Assembly (NCBI GenBank): GCA_019614645.1 | Contig: JABWDB010000014.1 | Coordinates: forward strand, 2,604,001 to 2,668,000 | DNA: 64,000 nt | Source of the DNA: Stratiolaelaps scimitus | Taxonomy: Eukaryota; Arthropoda; Arachnida; Mesostigmata; Laelapidae | Direction of reading: 5' to 3' | Shown: one piece after another, positions 39,631 to 51,128 of the stretch | Numbering within the stretch: the first letter of the stretch is position 1 | How the letters are laid out: the number at the start of each line of letters is the position of its first letter | Translations under genes and position numbers: made by a program | The notes under the pieces: generated by a model | The model's input: the letters and a program-made list of their open reading frames with translations, nothing else | The model's database searches: none | Told to the model about the DNA's origin: nothing

Positions 39631-40682
39631 ACCTGAAATCCCAGCGATGTGGTTACCAAGATGAGGTTGACAGTCCAGTATTTTGAACCTGTCGCCCAGA
39701 TTCAGCTCATTGCGAATCCCCTGCGGCCCCCTACGCTCACCGCCTTCAACCGCCGCTTGTAACAGTAGCTAAGAGCTAGCTGCTGCGGTTGCTAGATAGG
39801 ACAGACATAAGGAAGTCAAAGGCTGTAGGAGGCGGTTGGTGGCGAACCTCCCCGTTCGTCAGGAGCGGAAAAGCGCCGATAGACGAGGTGGCCCTCGGAC
39901 TTGCTACTCACGTTGGACAAACTGCCTTTACACTGTCACAATGGCAGGCCTCACAGCAGACCGAGAGACACCCTCACTTGCTCACTGACGCTGGCACAAA
40001 CGACAACTGGCCGAAGTGAAGGCCAGCCGGTGAGGTGAACAGAGACACAGTTCGGGTGGCAACGCCGAGTTGAAGCGGGGGAAAAAGAGGCAACCGAAGA
40101 CAAAGTTGGTGGCTATCTTGGAGCTACTTGATTATACCGAGCTGACTCGGCCAATGCTCGACTGGCCGCGCCCATTCGCCTATCAGCGTGCGGCGGCTGC
40201 TGTTACGGCTGGTAGTGGAGGTGCTTCATCACCGCGACTCTGTGCACCAAGCTCGGACCACGCTCGTCGACGGTTTCAGCGACCTTGTGTACCGGGAGAG
40301 CGCTTGGACACACACACGACAGCTCAGAGGTTGCAGTAGGCGATAGCAGGGGGTTCTTCAGGTTGGCGTAGACGCCTGTGTTATCAATCGATACTGCTCT
40401 TGCATTCTTATTATATAAGATTTGCGCGGTGTACCGAGCCGAAAATTCGCAAGGTGATCGCACCCACTGATCGCGCCTGATTGCTATCCTCGAATTCAAT
40501 CGTGGTGTGCCGAAGTAGCTTTTGTCTTTCCCTATTGAGGAATACGAGGCACATATTAATACGTCCATTAGTAAAGACGTTTTTCTAATTATAAGAAATA
40601 TAGATTAAGACTTCGAGGAAATTCCTGTAAGCACTGCGACATTACATTCGTCTTTAGGTAGATGAAATGGTGATTCAAATCC

Positions 40683-40702
40683 ATATATATATATATATAT
40701 AT
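40683..40702. repeat. (TA)n microsatellite
   Basis: Perfect AT for 20 bp. Confidence 0.9.
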
Positions 40703-41404
40703 TGCGTTCACTAAACGGAGTATACCCTATAAATTTGAATTGTCGGATTGTTTTTTTCGTTATTTTTCAAAGCAATACAAACTTGATATAGCTACACCAT
40801 CATTACAAAAGGTAGACAGGGAATGACGTTTAGTACTTTGAACTGATACATCGATGGACATCGGTTGAACCGGTTTGATTCACAGTAGATTGTGGATGCC
40901 GAGATCGTAGGGCCCGCTCCCGTGAACCCGTGAACGCATATAGGGTCGTCATCCCGGTCTCAAACGACCAGCTCGCCTAGTTCCCTGTGCGGAGTTTCCT
41001 GGAAGGCGCCAAAGTAGCACTACGATAAAGGGGTGCCCCAAAGAGAAAGTCAGGGAAATATCGGGGCAGACGTCGGACGTGCCGCGCATAGCGCTCACTT
41101 TGTCCGAGTGCCCCCTGCCTCATACAGAATGGGAGGGCGTGGGTTCGGCACGGCAGGCACCCGACGACCAAGCCTGCCTATGGGACGGGATCTGTATGGT
41201 GGGGGTTTCCTTTTAGCGAGCCGGGGAGTGGCACGAAGCGAGTACGGGCTATGAGTTGCCAGCAGGCTCCGTGCAGCAGCAGCAGGCATGTAGGGTTGCG
41301 GGTCGTCTTGCGTCGAAACTCAGCCATCGTGTGAGCTCGCAATCGGCAATCCAGCCGAGCTGAGTCAGTGCAAGAAAATGCAAGAGAAACCGAGACGGTG
41401 AGAG

Positions 41405-41424
41405 GAGAGAGAGAGAGAGAGAGA
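41405..41424. repeat. (GA)n microsatellite
   Basis: Perfect GA for 20 bp, preceded by AGAGG. Confidence 0.9.
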
Positions 41425-41878
41425 TAGCGCACGGAGCACAGCGCCCTTGGTATAAACGGCGGTATTGGAGGAGGCTGCCCCACCAATGGGCCGAAAGGAA
41501 TATGCAGAAGGACCCAAGACGCCCACCCAGGCGGCCGGCCCTAGCGATGTGCGCCATTTCGGCGCTCGCGATGCCGATCACGGACACCATTCAATAGCGG
41601 CGGCATGCATAGCTGTGTCGATATGTATACGTCTCAATGACGTTCTATTGAATACAATCACTTAGGAGCTGCCCTTCGACAACGATAGTGCAAAGCAGCC
41701 ACCATTGACAACCACTTATTTTGTGTACACATGTCTATACATATGTCGTCTGCATATGGAGTCGGTTTTGGCTGGCTGATCAATCACAGGGAATCACTTC
41801 CGTATATTAGGTTAGCATGTGTACGACTGATTTTCTAACAAAACATCTCTCACAGTGTAGATACGGTTATATGTCACT

Positions 41879-41904
41879 ACCGGTGACGTGTACCGGTGAC
41901 ATGT
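41879..41904. repeat. 13-bp tandem duplication
   Basis: Two copies of ACCGGTGACRTGT in direct tandem, differing at one base. Confidence 0.75.
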
Positions 41905-42098
41905 TTTGGAGAAACGGACCGAAGGATGTACTATATTTGGCTAAACTGTAGAATACAACGCTGCGAATAGACGCAATTAACGCCAAACGAACAGCTTAAT
42001 TGTGTCATAGTTGGAATACGAAGAGTGTTTGATTCACTAGCATATTTATTGACAGCACTTGAACGATGATTATGATTGAATATAGCGCATACTTGAAC

Positions 42099-42126
42099 TA
42101 TTATTATTATTATTATTATTATTATA
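42099..42126. repeat. (TTA)n microsatellite
   Basis: Nine TTA units. Confidence 0.92.
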
Positions 42127-42129
42127 CCA

Positions 42130-42164
42130 AGTGCGGTGTACTCTGAGGTGCGGTGTGCTCTGAG
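42130..42164. repeat. 17-bp tandem duplication
   Basis: GTGCGGTGTRCTCTGAG occurs twice in direct succession with one A/G difference, just after a (TTA)n run. Confidence 0.8.
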
Positions 42165-43041
42165 TGCGCGCGATTTAGAGTACCCAAGAACTACATAGTT
42201 AGGTCAGGTCCCTCGTGACATGCCCAGTACTACAGATGACATCGACGTCTTTCAACGTTGACTTATCCCGGGTTGCTTCGAACAGTACGACCATATGAGC
42301 AATAGTGCAATGTATACCACTAGTCGTGGGCAAATGTCTAGCTAAATCGACACACGTCTGAGCACAATATTATTTATCAGCATGGACCTTAAGCTTGAAT
42401 CTCGATACGCTTCGTTAGCGTGACTATGGCCACGTCGAGCGTGAATACCACAATCTGATTGACATGCATTCGTGCTCAACACAGATTTTTGCTTCTATCA
42501 GATTTCCAACTCTCCCAATTAGACAACACTTCTCTGGTTGGTTTTTTCCCCTCTGGATTCCTTATTCGTATAAGAAATTATAAGATTAATGTCGGAAGAA
42601 CGCGGTGGTGCGATAAGGAACCTGTTCGACCATCGGTCTATTTGTCGACGCTGTGCCGACGGGGCCGTCGTCTCAGCCATCAATGTTGGATGTGGTTCAG
42701 CCATATGTAATAGCGTGCTGGTTGGCTGATTGAGCTTGGCGTTAAAAAAAGTACTCGAATGAGCTGGCGTTCTCAGACGACTCCCAGATCTTAAATATTT
42801 CCTAGTCAGATTTCTATCCTCTCTGATTATGTTACTTCATGTGCCTTCACAGCTTCTTAACAATTTCCCATTCATTTTCCGATGATGATTAGGTAATAAG
42901 GCCGTGTCCTTAACAGAGTAGTTCTTCAATAGCCTGATGATATTGCAGATGCAATAAGGTCGCACACAACTGACTCAGGATATCTTCACAATTTGGAAGG
43001 TAAAATAAGTAAGGTGACATTGATGTTACATTTCAAATAGT

Positions 43042-43043
<2 letters not shown>

Positions 43044-43089
<46 letters not shown>

Positions 43090-43112
43090 ACTCTCTCAGA
43101 GAGAGAGAGAGA
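43044..43112. repeat. Long (TA)n tract followed by (GA)n
   Basis: TA for about 45 bp, the longest in the window, then TGACTCTCTC and a GA block. The CTCTC/GAGAG pair forms a small hairpin. Confidence 0.92.
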
Positions 43113-43125
43113 ATACTTGTTACTT

Positions 43126-43158
43126 GGTTACTTGATTTTTTTTTATATTTATTCTTTG
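43126..43158. repeat. 33-bp direct repeat, left copy
   Basis: It begins GGTTACTTGA and continues with T9 and ATATTTATTCTTTG. The same string without the A after TTG recurs at 43573-43604. The two copies bracket 414 bp. Confidence 0.8.
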
Positions 43159-43572
43159 TCTATTGTATATATTGACCACCGAACTCAGTTTAGTGCTGTT
43201 CGTGTTTTTTGTAGCTTTGGAATTGCGAACCGTGTTGAATCTCGTTTTTTGACACAATCAAATCGATTATGTTGCAAATAGATCTACGGCGGAACTTTCC
43301 GATGCCACTTGCTTTATCTATCGTCGTAAAGATTGCGGCCAATTATTGCTTCTCTACAGTTCTCAAGATAAAATACATGTTGCTCGTAAGGTTGCTCAAC
43401 CCAATGTGAGGATAAGCTTCATTTGATAGTATCGAGTTTGAGCTTTCAGTCACTGCATAGCTCAGTGGTAACGGGCACTTCAAAATATGTAAACAAATCC
43501 AGAAAAGGTTTCGTAGTTGGCCGTCAAACCTCGATTAAAACTGGTAGACGGGCTGGTTGAATTCTAAGCAAA
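43159..43572. other. 414-bp segment between long direct repeats, with a lone A box
   Basis: Bracketed by the 32/33-bp direct repeat. On the plus strand, TAGCTCAGTGGTA (about 43458-43470) is a perfect A-box match, but no convincing B box follows within 100 bp and no tRNA fold is seen. No open frame above 60 codons looks coding. It could be an insertion with an unusually long target duplication, or one unit of an old segmental duplication. Confidence 0.4.
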
Positions 43573-43604
43573 GGTTACTTGTTTTTTTTTATATTTATTC
43601 TTTG
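43573..43604. repeat. 32-bp direct repeat, right copy
   Basis: Identical to 43126-43158 except for one missing A. The identity extends through a T9 run and a further 14 bp of non-homopolymer sequence, so it is unlikely to be slippage alone. Confidence 0.8.
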
Positions 43605-45919
43605 CTGTGCGATGTGACGTACCTCATGTCTAAATGTAGAAAATATACACATGAAGTTGCCTTCGAAACCACCGAAACGGATTGGTTAGTCGCTCGTAAT
43701 GTTGCGTAATTTAGTACAAACCCGTTTCTAGATATGATTAAGGTATGTTTGTGCATTTTGTTTATAATATCTTCGTCATATAAATGGTGTTTATACATAG
43801 TTGTCTATAACGTTCCACACTATCAGGCAGCAGAGTTGTATGATTCATAGTATTTTGGAGAGGAAATTCGAAAAAACACTTTAAATAATGTGCTGATCAC
43901 AAGTGATGATATTCACAATAATTATCCTTCTTTTTTAAAAGCTGGAGAGAAGATAGAAATTTTATTAAATTAAGGGATGTGTATATTGTCCTCAAAAATC
44001 TGGCGAAGATGCTCATTTGGTAGAGTGAAATATTAATAATAATCAAACTAATAATATATGTAAGCTGTTCGCTTATGTACGTCTTCAAAGCATGGGATAG
44101 GTTACAAATAGATTTTCATAATCTGTTGGGTCTACCTCCGTTACGGTCATCACGAGTCAAAAGCATACCTTCAGATTAACTTAGTGCCATGGCCTAACGT
44201 ACTTGACCAGAATTCAACCTCCAATTATCTTATCTACTAATTCACCTTAATGCCGATTTTGGAGAACTATGAGCCTCCATCGATCTGCATCATTCTCTCA
44301 ACATATTTATTGGGATGGTTTATAAAAATACTTATATAGAGCCATGTCGCCCCGTCTCTGCTTTATAACACGCCGCCGGCAACGAGTACAGGTGGCGCCC
44401 TCCGTGACCCAAAGTGCCAATGGCTTTTGGTCGGCGATTGGATCGACCCGAAGCGATAGCATGTCGCTCTGCGGCATCGATCGGGACAGCGAACATAGGA
44501 AATTTCCCGAACTGAACGAGTTTAATTTAAGAATTGGTCCTCTTCGGCGGACCATCGCTCACAGGGGTGAGGTCGACCAGGGAAGGCATCCCCGTAGTCG
44601 ACAATTAGTCACTATCGGCTTGCAATGCAGAAATTGAGTCTGAAGCTATCACATGATTCTCGGAGGAAAATCATCACCCGCGGACGTCCCCCGATGCGTA
44701 TCAAATGCGGCGAACTTTGAATTTGTCCACGTGATTGACCTGAATTACTATCTTGCGTGCAAGGTCTGGCCCTCGGTGACTCTAACACTTCCTAATTTAG
44801 TATCTCAAGCATTACTTGATGTTGAAAACAAATCAACACTGAAAATACTGAAGTATTGAGGTAGCACTTTCGAGGACCACGATAGGTCCCAGGATGCGAC
44901 TTGAGAATTGAAAACGCTGACGGAACGACTCCGCAGATGGACTCAGCTCCTGTCCACTGAATAAATATATGCCGCTAATTTTAATAAGCATGAATGGCTT
45001 TGTTCAGTGCGGAAACTGTCCAGGCCGTGTTTGGTTTTTTTGTTTGCTGCTGGCCGTAAAAACAAAAAATATGCAATGAAAAATCCACCCCTCCCTGAGG
45101 TCACGGCATATATGAACTTCCAAATCGATTACTCCAAATATTCATGTGTTGTTGTTGTTCCAAAAATGAACCAACCGAAATTGACATACGCATGCAAAAA
45201 TTCATTCAACCAGAACCACGTATCCGCCACCTGCAGATAGTATATACACTGCGTTATACTCGTACACGATAATTGTAAAAGACGCAGATGACCTAAGATA
45301 GCCAACTTCGTTTATCTGTTAACCCTAGGAGAGGCGACACTCAACACTTTTGTGACGATGTTAGTCTAGACATGCTTGTATCCAATCATAAATTTGCACA
45401 CGACATGTACCTAAACAAACATACTATAGTGTTGTCAATATCATACTTAATTCGTGTCGGTTCGTAATCAACAGTGATGATTCCTGAAAGGGAATATGTG
45501 ATCGGCATATATTGGTGATTCACGATTAGCTGTAAATGTATTAGGCGGGCCGAACACTGCCGCAGCAGAACGAATGACAGGAAGACTCATATTATTTGAT
45601 GTCTCAAATGAGAATTTTTAAATCCTAAAAATGGAATACTACTAACAATAATAATGCTGTGTTCTCTTCATATTTTAGACCTCAAAGTCTGTCTTATCAA
45701 ATAGAATCGACGCTTCATCCTAACAGGCCACAGATCCCCAAAAGGCAAACTGACCCCTCCCAGCAGCAGATCAGAGAGGCTTTCCTAATATATTCATGCT
45801 TCGTCGAGTTTAACAAAATAGTGCATAGTCACTTGGAGACGACACGATCAATTGTTACTAATTAAGTTCGACCTCTTTTGATCCGAAGGTCGCTTAGTTG
45901 CCCGAGAAGAATTTCTTGA

Positions 45920-45954
<35 letters not shown>

Positions 45955-46404
45955 TTCTCCCTGAAATGATGTCTTGAACCCTTTTGACGGCCAGTTGGCC
46001 CTGTGCCTCGCTCAGTTATCCCGCGCTATTCTGCTATGCATATGGCTCCGTTGACCTCGGCAAGATCAGCTCGATCAAACTCTTCATACAGTTTAGTCTG
46101 TTCTGGACTCTCGGGGAAGGGCAAAGTGACGCGCGGGGCGTTTAGATCTCCAGGAACAAACGCCTATCACATCGCAGCCATGTCAGCGGGCAATGACGAG
46201 GTTTCGGAGATGAGTGTCACTAAAGATCGGACGCAGAGAGTGGCATGAATAGTCAAGTGAAAATGCTTTTTATAATAGAAATATGTTCCGAATCATGCCA
46301 AGTACAATATGGTTCTTCAAAATAATGAAGCCAGAATGAAACTCGACGTTGTCAACACGGTTTATTGCGCGGCTTGAAACAATGTAATATAATACACTAT
46401 ATTT
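43605..46404. other. AT-rich gene-free stretch before the RLE LINE fragment
   Basis: Only the (CT)n tract at 45.9 kb stands out. Frames of up to 97 codons (44344-44637) show no motif. Confidence 0.5.
45921..45951. repeat. (CT)n microsatellite
   Basis: Perfect CT for about 29 bp. Confidence 0.92.
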
Positions 46405-46456
46405 GACTCAAGTGCAGTGTATACGGCTCGCAGTGTATACGACTCAAATACAGTGT
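46405..46456. repeat. Three short direct repeats next to the RLE LINE fragment
   Basis: The string CAGTGTAT occurs three times in about 50 bp: two copies in GCAGTGTATACGGCTC / GCAGTGTATACGACTC context and one in ATACAGTGTATTG. GACTCAA also occurs twice. They lie immediately 5' of the truncated LINE and may reflect the insertion break or local slippage. Confidence 0.6.
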
Positions 46457-46476
46457 ATTGTATCTCGGCGGCACGC

Positions 46477-47640
46477 ATGCAGCACTTGCTTAGGACATGC
46501 CCGGCCGGCACTGAGGCTTCAGCCCTTCACGATTATGACGACTTGGTGTTGGACGCGCTGACGACGATCCTGAACCTCCAGCTCCCTCCGGAGGCGGCGT
46601 CGCAGGCTACCCTTCCAGTCCGCTTCGGGGGCCTCGGCATTCTCAGTGTTCGCCGCTTGGCCGACGTTTGCTACGCCGCGTCGCTCACGGCGGTTGCCGA
46701 CATGGTCGCTACAGTCCTCCCCCCCGAAGCGCTCGCCCACTTCTCCGCCTCCCAGGAAGCTGCCCTTGACCAGACGGGCGCCCGCGCTCGGGTCCCTCCG
46801 GACAAACAGAGCAAGCAGCGGGCATGGTCCGATGCCCTGCACCAGGAGCTGCGGGACTCCCTCCTGGCCTCTGCGCCACACGCTGCTGACCAAGCTCGCC
46901 TCCGGGCTGTCGACAGGCCTGGTGCGGGGGCGTGGCTCCACGCGCTGCCCTCCTCGTCCCTTGGTACTGCTCTAGACGATCGCTCCCTCCGCTTCTGTGT
47001 GGGCCTTCGCCTCGGGGCCCCTGTAGTTGCGGCCCACAGCTGCGAGCGTTGCGGGGACCCCGTCGCAACGAATGGCCATCACGGTCTCTCGTGCGAACGC
47101 AGCGCCGGTCGCCATCCGCGACACACGATGCTTAATGACACGCTCGTGAGGGCCCTCCACTCCGCCGGTATTCCTTGCACAAGGGAGCCACAGGGCCTCG
47201 ACACCTCTGAAGGCCGCCGCCCTGACGGCCTCACCCTTGTCCCCTTCCATCGAGGGCAGCACCTGGTTTGGGACGGCACTGTGGTTGACACTCTAGCACC
47301 CTCTTATGTCAACCACTGTGCAACCATCCCCGGTTACGCAGTAGCGCGTGCGGAGCGGGCAAAGCTAAGGAAGTACGCCGCTCTCCAAGCAACCCACCTG
47401 TTTTCCCCCCTTGCCTTTGAGACCTTGGGCGGGCACGGCCCTCTCACTGCGAACTTCCTCGAGGGGGTCTACCATAGGCTGATCCGCGCCACCGGGGACA
47501 AGCGCGCTGGCTCTTTCCTCCTGCAGCGGCTGTCCCTCGCCGTGCAGAGAGGCAATGCCATCGCCTTCCTCGGGACATTGTCGTCCTCACCCCCCCCCCC
47601 CAAATCCCTAGAAATCCCGACCTACTGTATGTTTGAATAA
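46477..47640 (+). mobile_element. 5'-truncated LINE fragment with restriction-like endonuclease domain (R2-like class)
   Basis: A sharply bounded GC-rich island in AT-rich flanks carries one long open frame. Homology-like sequence begins near MQHLLRTCP (46477) and ends near QRGNAIAFLGTLSS at about 47587, followed by a C12 run and a short unrelated tail. AATAAA occurs at 47636-47641, but I see no A tail or target-site duplication. The whole reverse transcriptase domain and everything 5' of it is missing. The domain order (post-RT region, ALP motif, CCHC, RPD...D) belongs to restriction-like-endonuclease LINEs, a class distinct from the R1-type element at 60.3 kb. Confidence 0.8.
46477..47640 (+). 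pseudogene. C-terminal part of an RLE-type retrotransposon polyprotein
   Basis: Numbering runs from the frame opening at 46417; no ATG precedes the one at 46477, and the true N-terminus is lost. FGGLGILS (70-77) is the region that follows the reverse transcriptase in this family. WLHALPSSSLG (173-183) resembles the R/HINALP motif of R2-type proteins. C209-x2-C212-x8-H221-x4-C226 is a CCHC motif of R2 spacing. RPDG (268-271) followed by LVWDGTVVD (283-291) and KLRKY (316-320) fits a PD-(D/E)xK restriction-like nuclease. The residues needed for nuclease activity look intact and the frame has no stop for about 388 codons, so this is a fairly young or slowly decaying fragment. The last residues after the C run are probably out of register with the original protein. 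Confidence 0.8.
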
Positions 47641-47756
47641 ATTATATTAGTACAGGTTGTATATTACTAATATATTTAGCTCATTGGCAACAAGAAGTCG
47701 TATCTGACATCCGATCCGCTTTCAATTATAGCTGCATATAGTCTAAGATAAAGTTC

Positions 47757-47891
47757 ATGATATCAATTTGAAAAGATTTCTAGACAACTGTTGTATCCGT
47801 TGAAGACCAAATAGACATTTTACGCCGCAGACGTCCAACGCCTGATTCATCGCACGCGATGATCCAACAAATCCTTTCAAATTGATATCAT
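47757..47891. mobile_element. MITE-like element with 23-bp terminal inverted repeats
   Basis: The left end (47757-47779, starting ATGATATCAATTTGAAA) and the right end (47869-47891, the reverse complement) match at 22 of 23 positions. The 89-bp interior has no open frame. The flanks are TTC on the left and TAA on the right, so no clean duplication is visible. If the termini are one base shorter, TCA/TTA could be a decayed 3-bp duplication of the PIF/Harbinger type. The superfamily is therefore left open. Confidence 0.65.
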
Positions 47892-48090
47892 TAACGCATA
47901 GGAGCGTCTACTTAGAGTGTTCCATATATTGTTGTGACTTAAGGTCGCCCATTGCACAGGGATATAGCTATAACAATACACTGCAGATCGTGTACTTCTA
48001 TATGCTCTAACCTTAGCATCTGTCCGAACGTATTGCCAAATATTTTTAGCGATTGTGAATGAACGCACGGTGAATCGAGACGAACAATTC

Positions 48091-48145
48091 AATTCGTGTC
48101 GTTCTTGACTTCGAATTTTCATAGACTGCAAATTCGTGTCGTTCT
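48091..48145. repeat. Two 15-bp direct repeats, 40 bp apart
   Basis: AATTCGTGTCGTTCT is present at 48091-48105 and 48131-48145. The 25 bp between the copies is not repetitive. Confidence 0.8.
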
Positions 48146-49092
48146 CGTGTTATAGTATTAATTCAGATGAACTTAATCGGTTATTTCTTCATTTTTTTTA
48201 GCGTTTACGGTAGCGTTAAACTCGTTTTTGTGTTAAAAAATTTCTCCAAAATCGGTCACCTTCAAATGTCTATAATTACATCCGTTCTTTATCTAAGTAC
48301 GCATTTCGAGTAGACATGCATCATGGATGGGCGTAAACCTGTTTATGTTATTATATAATATATAAGGGTATATAGCCTCGTGCAGTAGAGTCCAGAGCGA
48401 ACCATCTCATTATTTTCGCTGATAGTCCGCTAAGCAATTTCGTGCTTGCAATATTGTCCACCAAATGTGAATGCTACCCTGTCATTCAATAATATGCCGT
48501 GCTTGTTGCAGCAATCCAACTGGCTTTAGTTCGTCAGTTCATCAGCTCGACGATCGCTTCTGTATTTCTCCATTCATATGTATTCGTTGCTGGCCCAATC
48601 AATTGGTTAGATGCTTCGCTAGCCGGTGCACGAATGTATTCGCAGGCGTTCCACTTCGATCGTTTGTCCGCGTCTTTCATTTTCGAGACCGATGCGGCAG
48701 TTTGAAATCCACTACCCTTCGTATTTACCTACAATACAAGTATCCCATCAGCCTAAGTTCCTCGATTGCTTATAGACGTAAATCCACTGCCCAATTTAGA
48801 GTTTGATGGCTAGAATGGCCGCGACGACAACAGTAGCAACGATACTTGACCGTCTCGCATTGACGTAACTAGTGCATCGTTTGAAGCGACAGAGGTAACG
48901 AACAGCATCCGGAGTATCCGGCTAGCGGGGACCCGCGACAGTTACCTAGTGAGTTACATAGGCTAGCGCCGTTGAAACCCTGTTATTTTCATCCTGCTGG
49001 ACCTGTAGGCCTCTGAAAGTAATTGGAGCATCTACTATCACCACTACTACTACTACTGCGGCCTGTGCTGCCTTCTCTACAGTCAACAAGCG

Positions 49093-49117
49093 CTGCAGCT
49101 GCAGCAGCAGCAGCAGT
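49093..49117. repeat. (CAG)n microsatellite
   Basis: CTGCAGCTG followed by five CAG units. Confidence 0.88.
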
Positions 49118-49394
49118 GAACATTCTCTTCGTCCATTCCCCTGCCTTCACCGTAGATAGGTTGGTAGATATATCATAGTCGCACTGCTACTGTTGTCAAA
49201 CATAGTCCTGAAAAGGACCCCCGCCTCCGAGCAGCGAAGTGCAGCAGTACGGCGACAACTGGGCAAAGCGAGCCGTCGCCTCTCTGGATTACGGTGTGAT
49301 GCGAACGAGAGAGCGGTTTGCCGAGCGAGCCAGCAGCGAACGAACACACGCAGCTGAAAACGTTTTCGAAACTTTGAGCTGTGCCCCCACCTAT

Positions 49395-49410
49395 CCCCCC
49401 CCCCCCCCCC
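49395..49410. repeat. C16 homopolymer
   Basis: Sixteen C without interruption. A G16 run follows at 49695-49710. Confidence 0.95.
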
Positions 49411-49694
49411 GGTCGCTCTTCACCGCCTCGGCGTGCACCTTCGGCAGGGTCGACAGCAGAGGTTTGGAACGTATGGCAGCGCAGCGGACGACGCGCGATG
49501 GGCAAGGCGAACGCAGGCAGTGGGACGAGGAGGACCAAGCTGCTTCTTCTGTGGCAAAGGAACGGCCGTTCGGCGAGCAGCCCGAGCCATAGCGCTAGCT
49601 AGCGGGTAGTTGCGGCGGGGGCAGTCGGCCGGGAAGTCGGGGCGGGGTGATGCTGAGAAGTCTTTAGGGGTGGCCACGTGGGCGGGCTCAGCTC

Positions 49695-49710
49695 GGGGGG
49701 GGGGGGGGGG
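49695..49710. repeat. G16 homopolymer
   Basis: Sixteen G without interruption, 284 bp after the C16 run and complementary to it. Confidence 0.95.
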
Positions 49711-51089
49711 TGAGAGCCGGCTCAAGGAAGTTATTTCAAAGTTGAAGCTGCCCGTACGGCAGCGGAGTTTGGGACCACGAGCATCTCGGAAATAGAGTTC
49801 CGTTTCGGGGTGCTCGTTTTATTCGACGTAGCTAGCGGCAGCAGCAACGGTAGAGGCTGCAGCAAAGGGAGTATGGATGGTGGCCGCAGTCGGCCTGCTG
49901 TCCCCGGCTGTCGGTGGCAGCGCAGTGGCCACCGGAGAAGCAAGCCCGTTGGGGTACCCCCCGCCCCCCCGGTCTGCCAGGAACATGCCAACGGGGGGAG
50001 GAACCTTGAGAAACACCACTACCTTCGGCGGCACTGCCACCGCGAACGACGGCAACGGCGGACCAAGAGGCTTTGGGAGAATTTACTTTTTTTTTCATTT
50101 TTTTTTTAGGGTAATCTTCTTAAGTTCATATTTTGCGTAGGCTCAGGGTGGTTCTACTCTTCGGAGGGAGGATGGGCGGAGAGCTGGGGGGGGGTCGATG
50201 GAGCTGGAGGAGGTTTCCTTTTTCTTCCACTACGTCGTCATCTTGCTCTTCCTTGGGCGTGCGGCTTCGTTTCGTGTTTGCTTGCTTGCTGGCGTACTTG
50301 CTCTTACAACGGGCACATGATGGCCGAACACTGTGGTTCATCGTTTCGTTCCTAAGGAGCTCGACGAAGAAATAGCTGGGAATCGGGTGCGGATGCCGCA
50401 GCAGAAAATAAGAACGTCTGAATACCCCGAGGGAGAAAGCCGGTGAGAAGGAAAAAGGACGACTGGCTACGTGGTGCAATTCCCCTAGCGGTGAGGATAT
50501 TGCAACAAAAAGCACCGCCCCAGAGCCGACTTCGGAGATCGCTCCCGCAAATGCGACCACAGCCAACGGCAACAACGATGATGCCAACGAGACGAACTAC
50601 TTACGAACAACAACAACTATAGGGGTTATAGGAGGAAACATTGAAGGAGGACTAGCAACAGTAATGGTATATGGTTGTACTGCAGCCTCGGCAGAATTGT
50701 ACCGTAAGGGACTAGTGGAGCTCCCTTGGTCGGGCATTGTGAGTCAGCGGTAGCGCAATTACTTAGGATTTTATCAAGTATTAGTATATGATGTATTTAT
50801 TATTTCGAAAACAGCATCTTGACTAATACGATTATTAAGTAAAGTCCCCTCCCCAATACCATCCGCACGAGCCGTACAGTCGAGTTGCATGGTGGTATCC
50901 ATAATATTATTGGTGCCGGCGACGCCAACACCAAGTCACTGGTACAGCACGCCGCATCATTTATCCGGCATGCAGGAGACAACGACACGGCTGGGTACTC
51001 GATGGCCGATCGACAATGTAACAAAAAGCACGTTGAATGAGATGGCTGTGTCTGTGTTGTGGGGGTTTATGTCCCCTTGTGTCTGTGTA

Positions 51090-51128
51090 GTGTATCAAGC
51101 AAAGAAAAAAAAAGTGTATCAAGCAAAG
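51090..51128. repeat. 15-bp duplication flanking an A9 tract
   Basis: GTGTATCAAGCAAAG occurs at 51090-51104 and 51114-51128 with only nine A between the copies. This is what an extremely 5'-truncated retrotransposition event would leave (target duplication plus tail). A simple tandem duplication of a 24-bp unit explains it equally well. Confidence 0.75.

Larger units (their letters stand above)
38990..43043. other. Gene-free stretch with several microsatellites
   Basis: The GC-rich part at 39.7-41.6 kb has unrelated open frames on both strands. The remainder is AT-rich with TA, TTA and two short tandem duplications. No RNA gene or transposase was recognised. Confidence 0.5.

Noticed and set aside
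43450..43480. Possible tRNA gene (perfect A box)
   Set aside because: No B box or cloverleaf follows within 100 bp.
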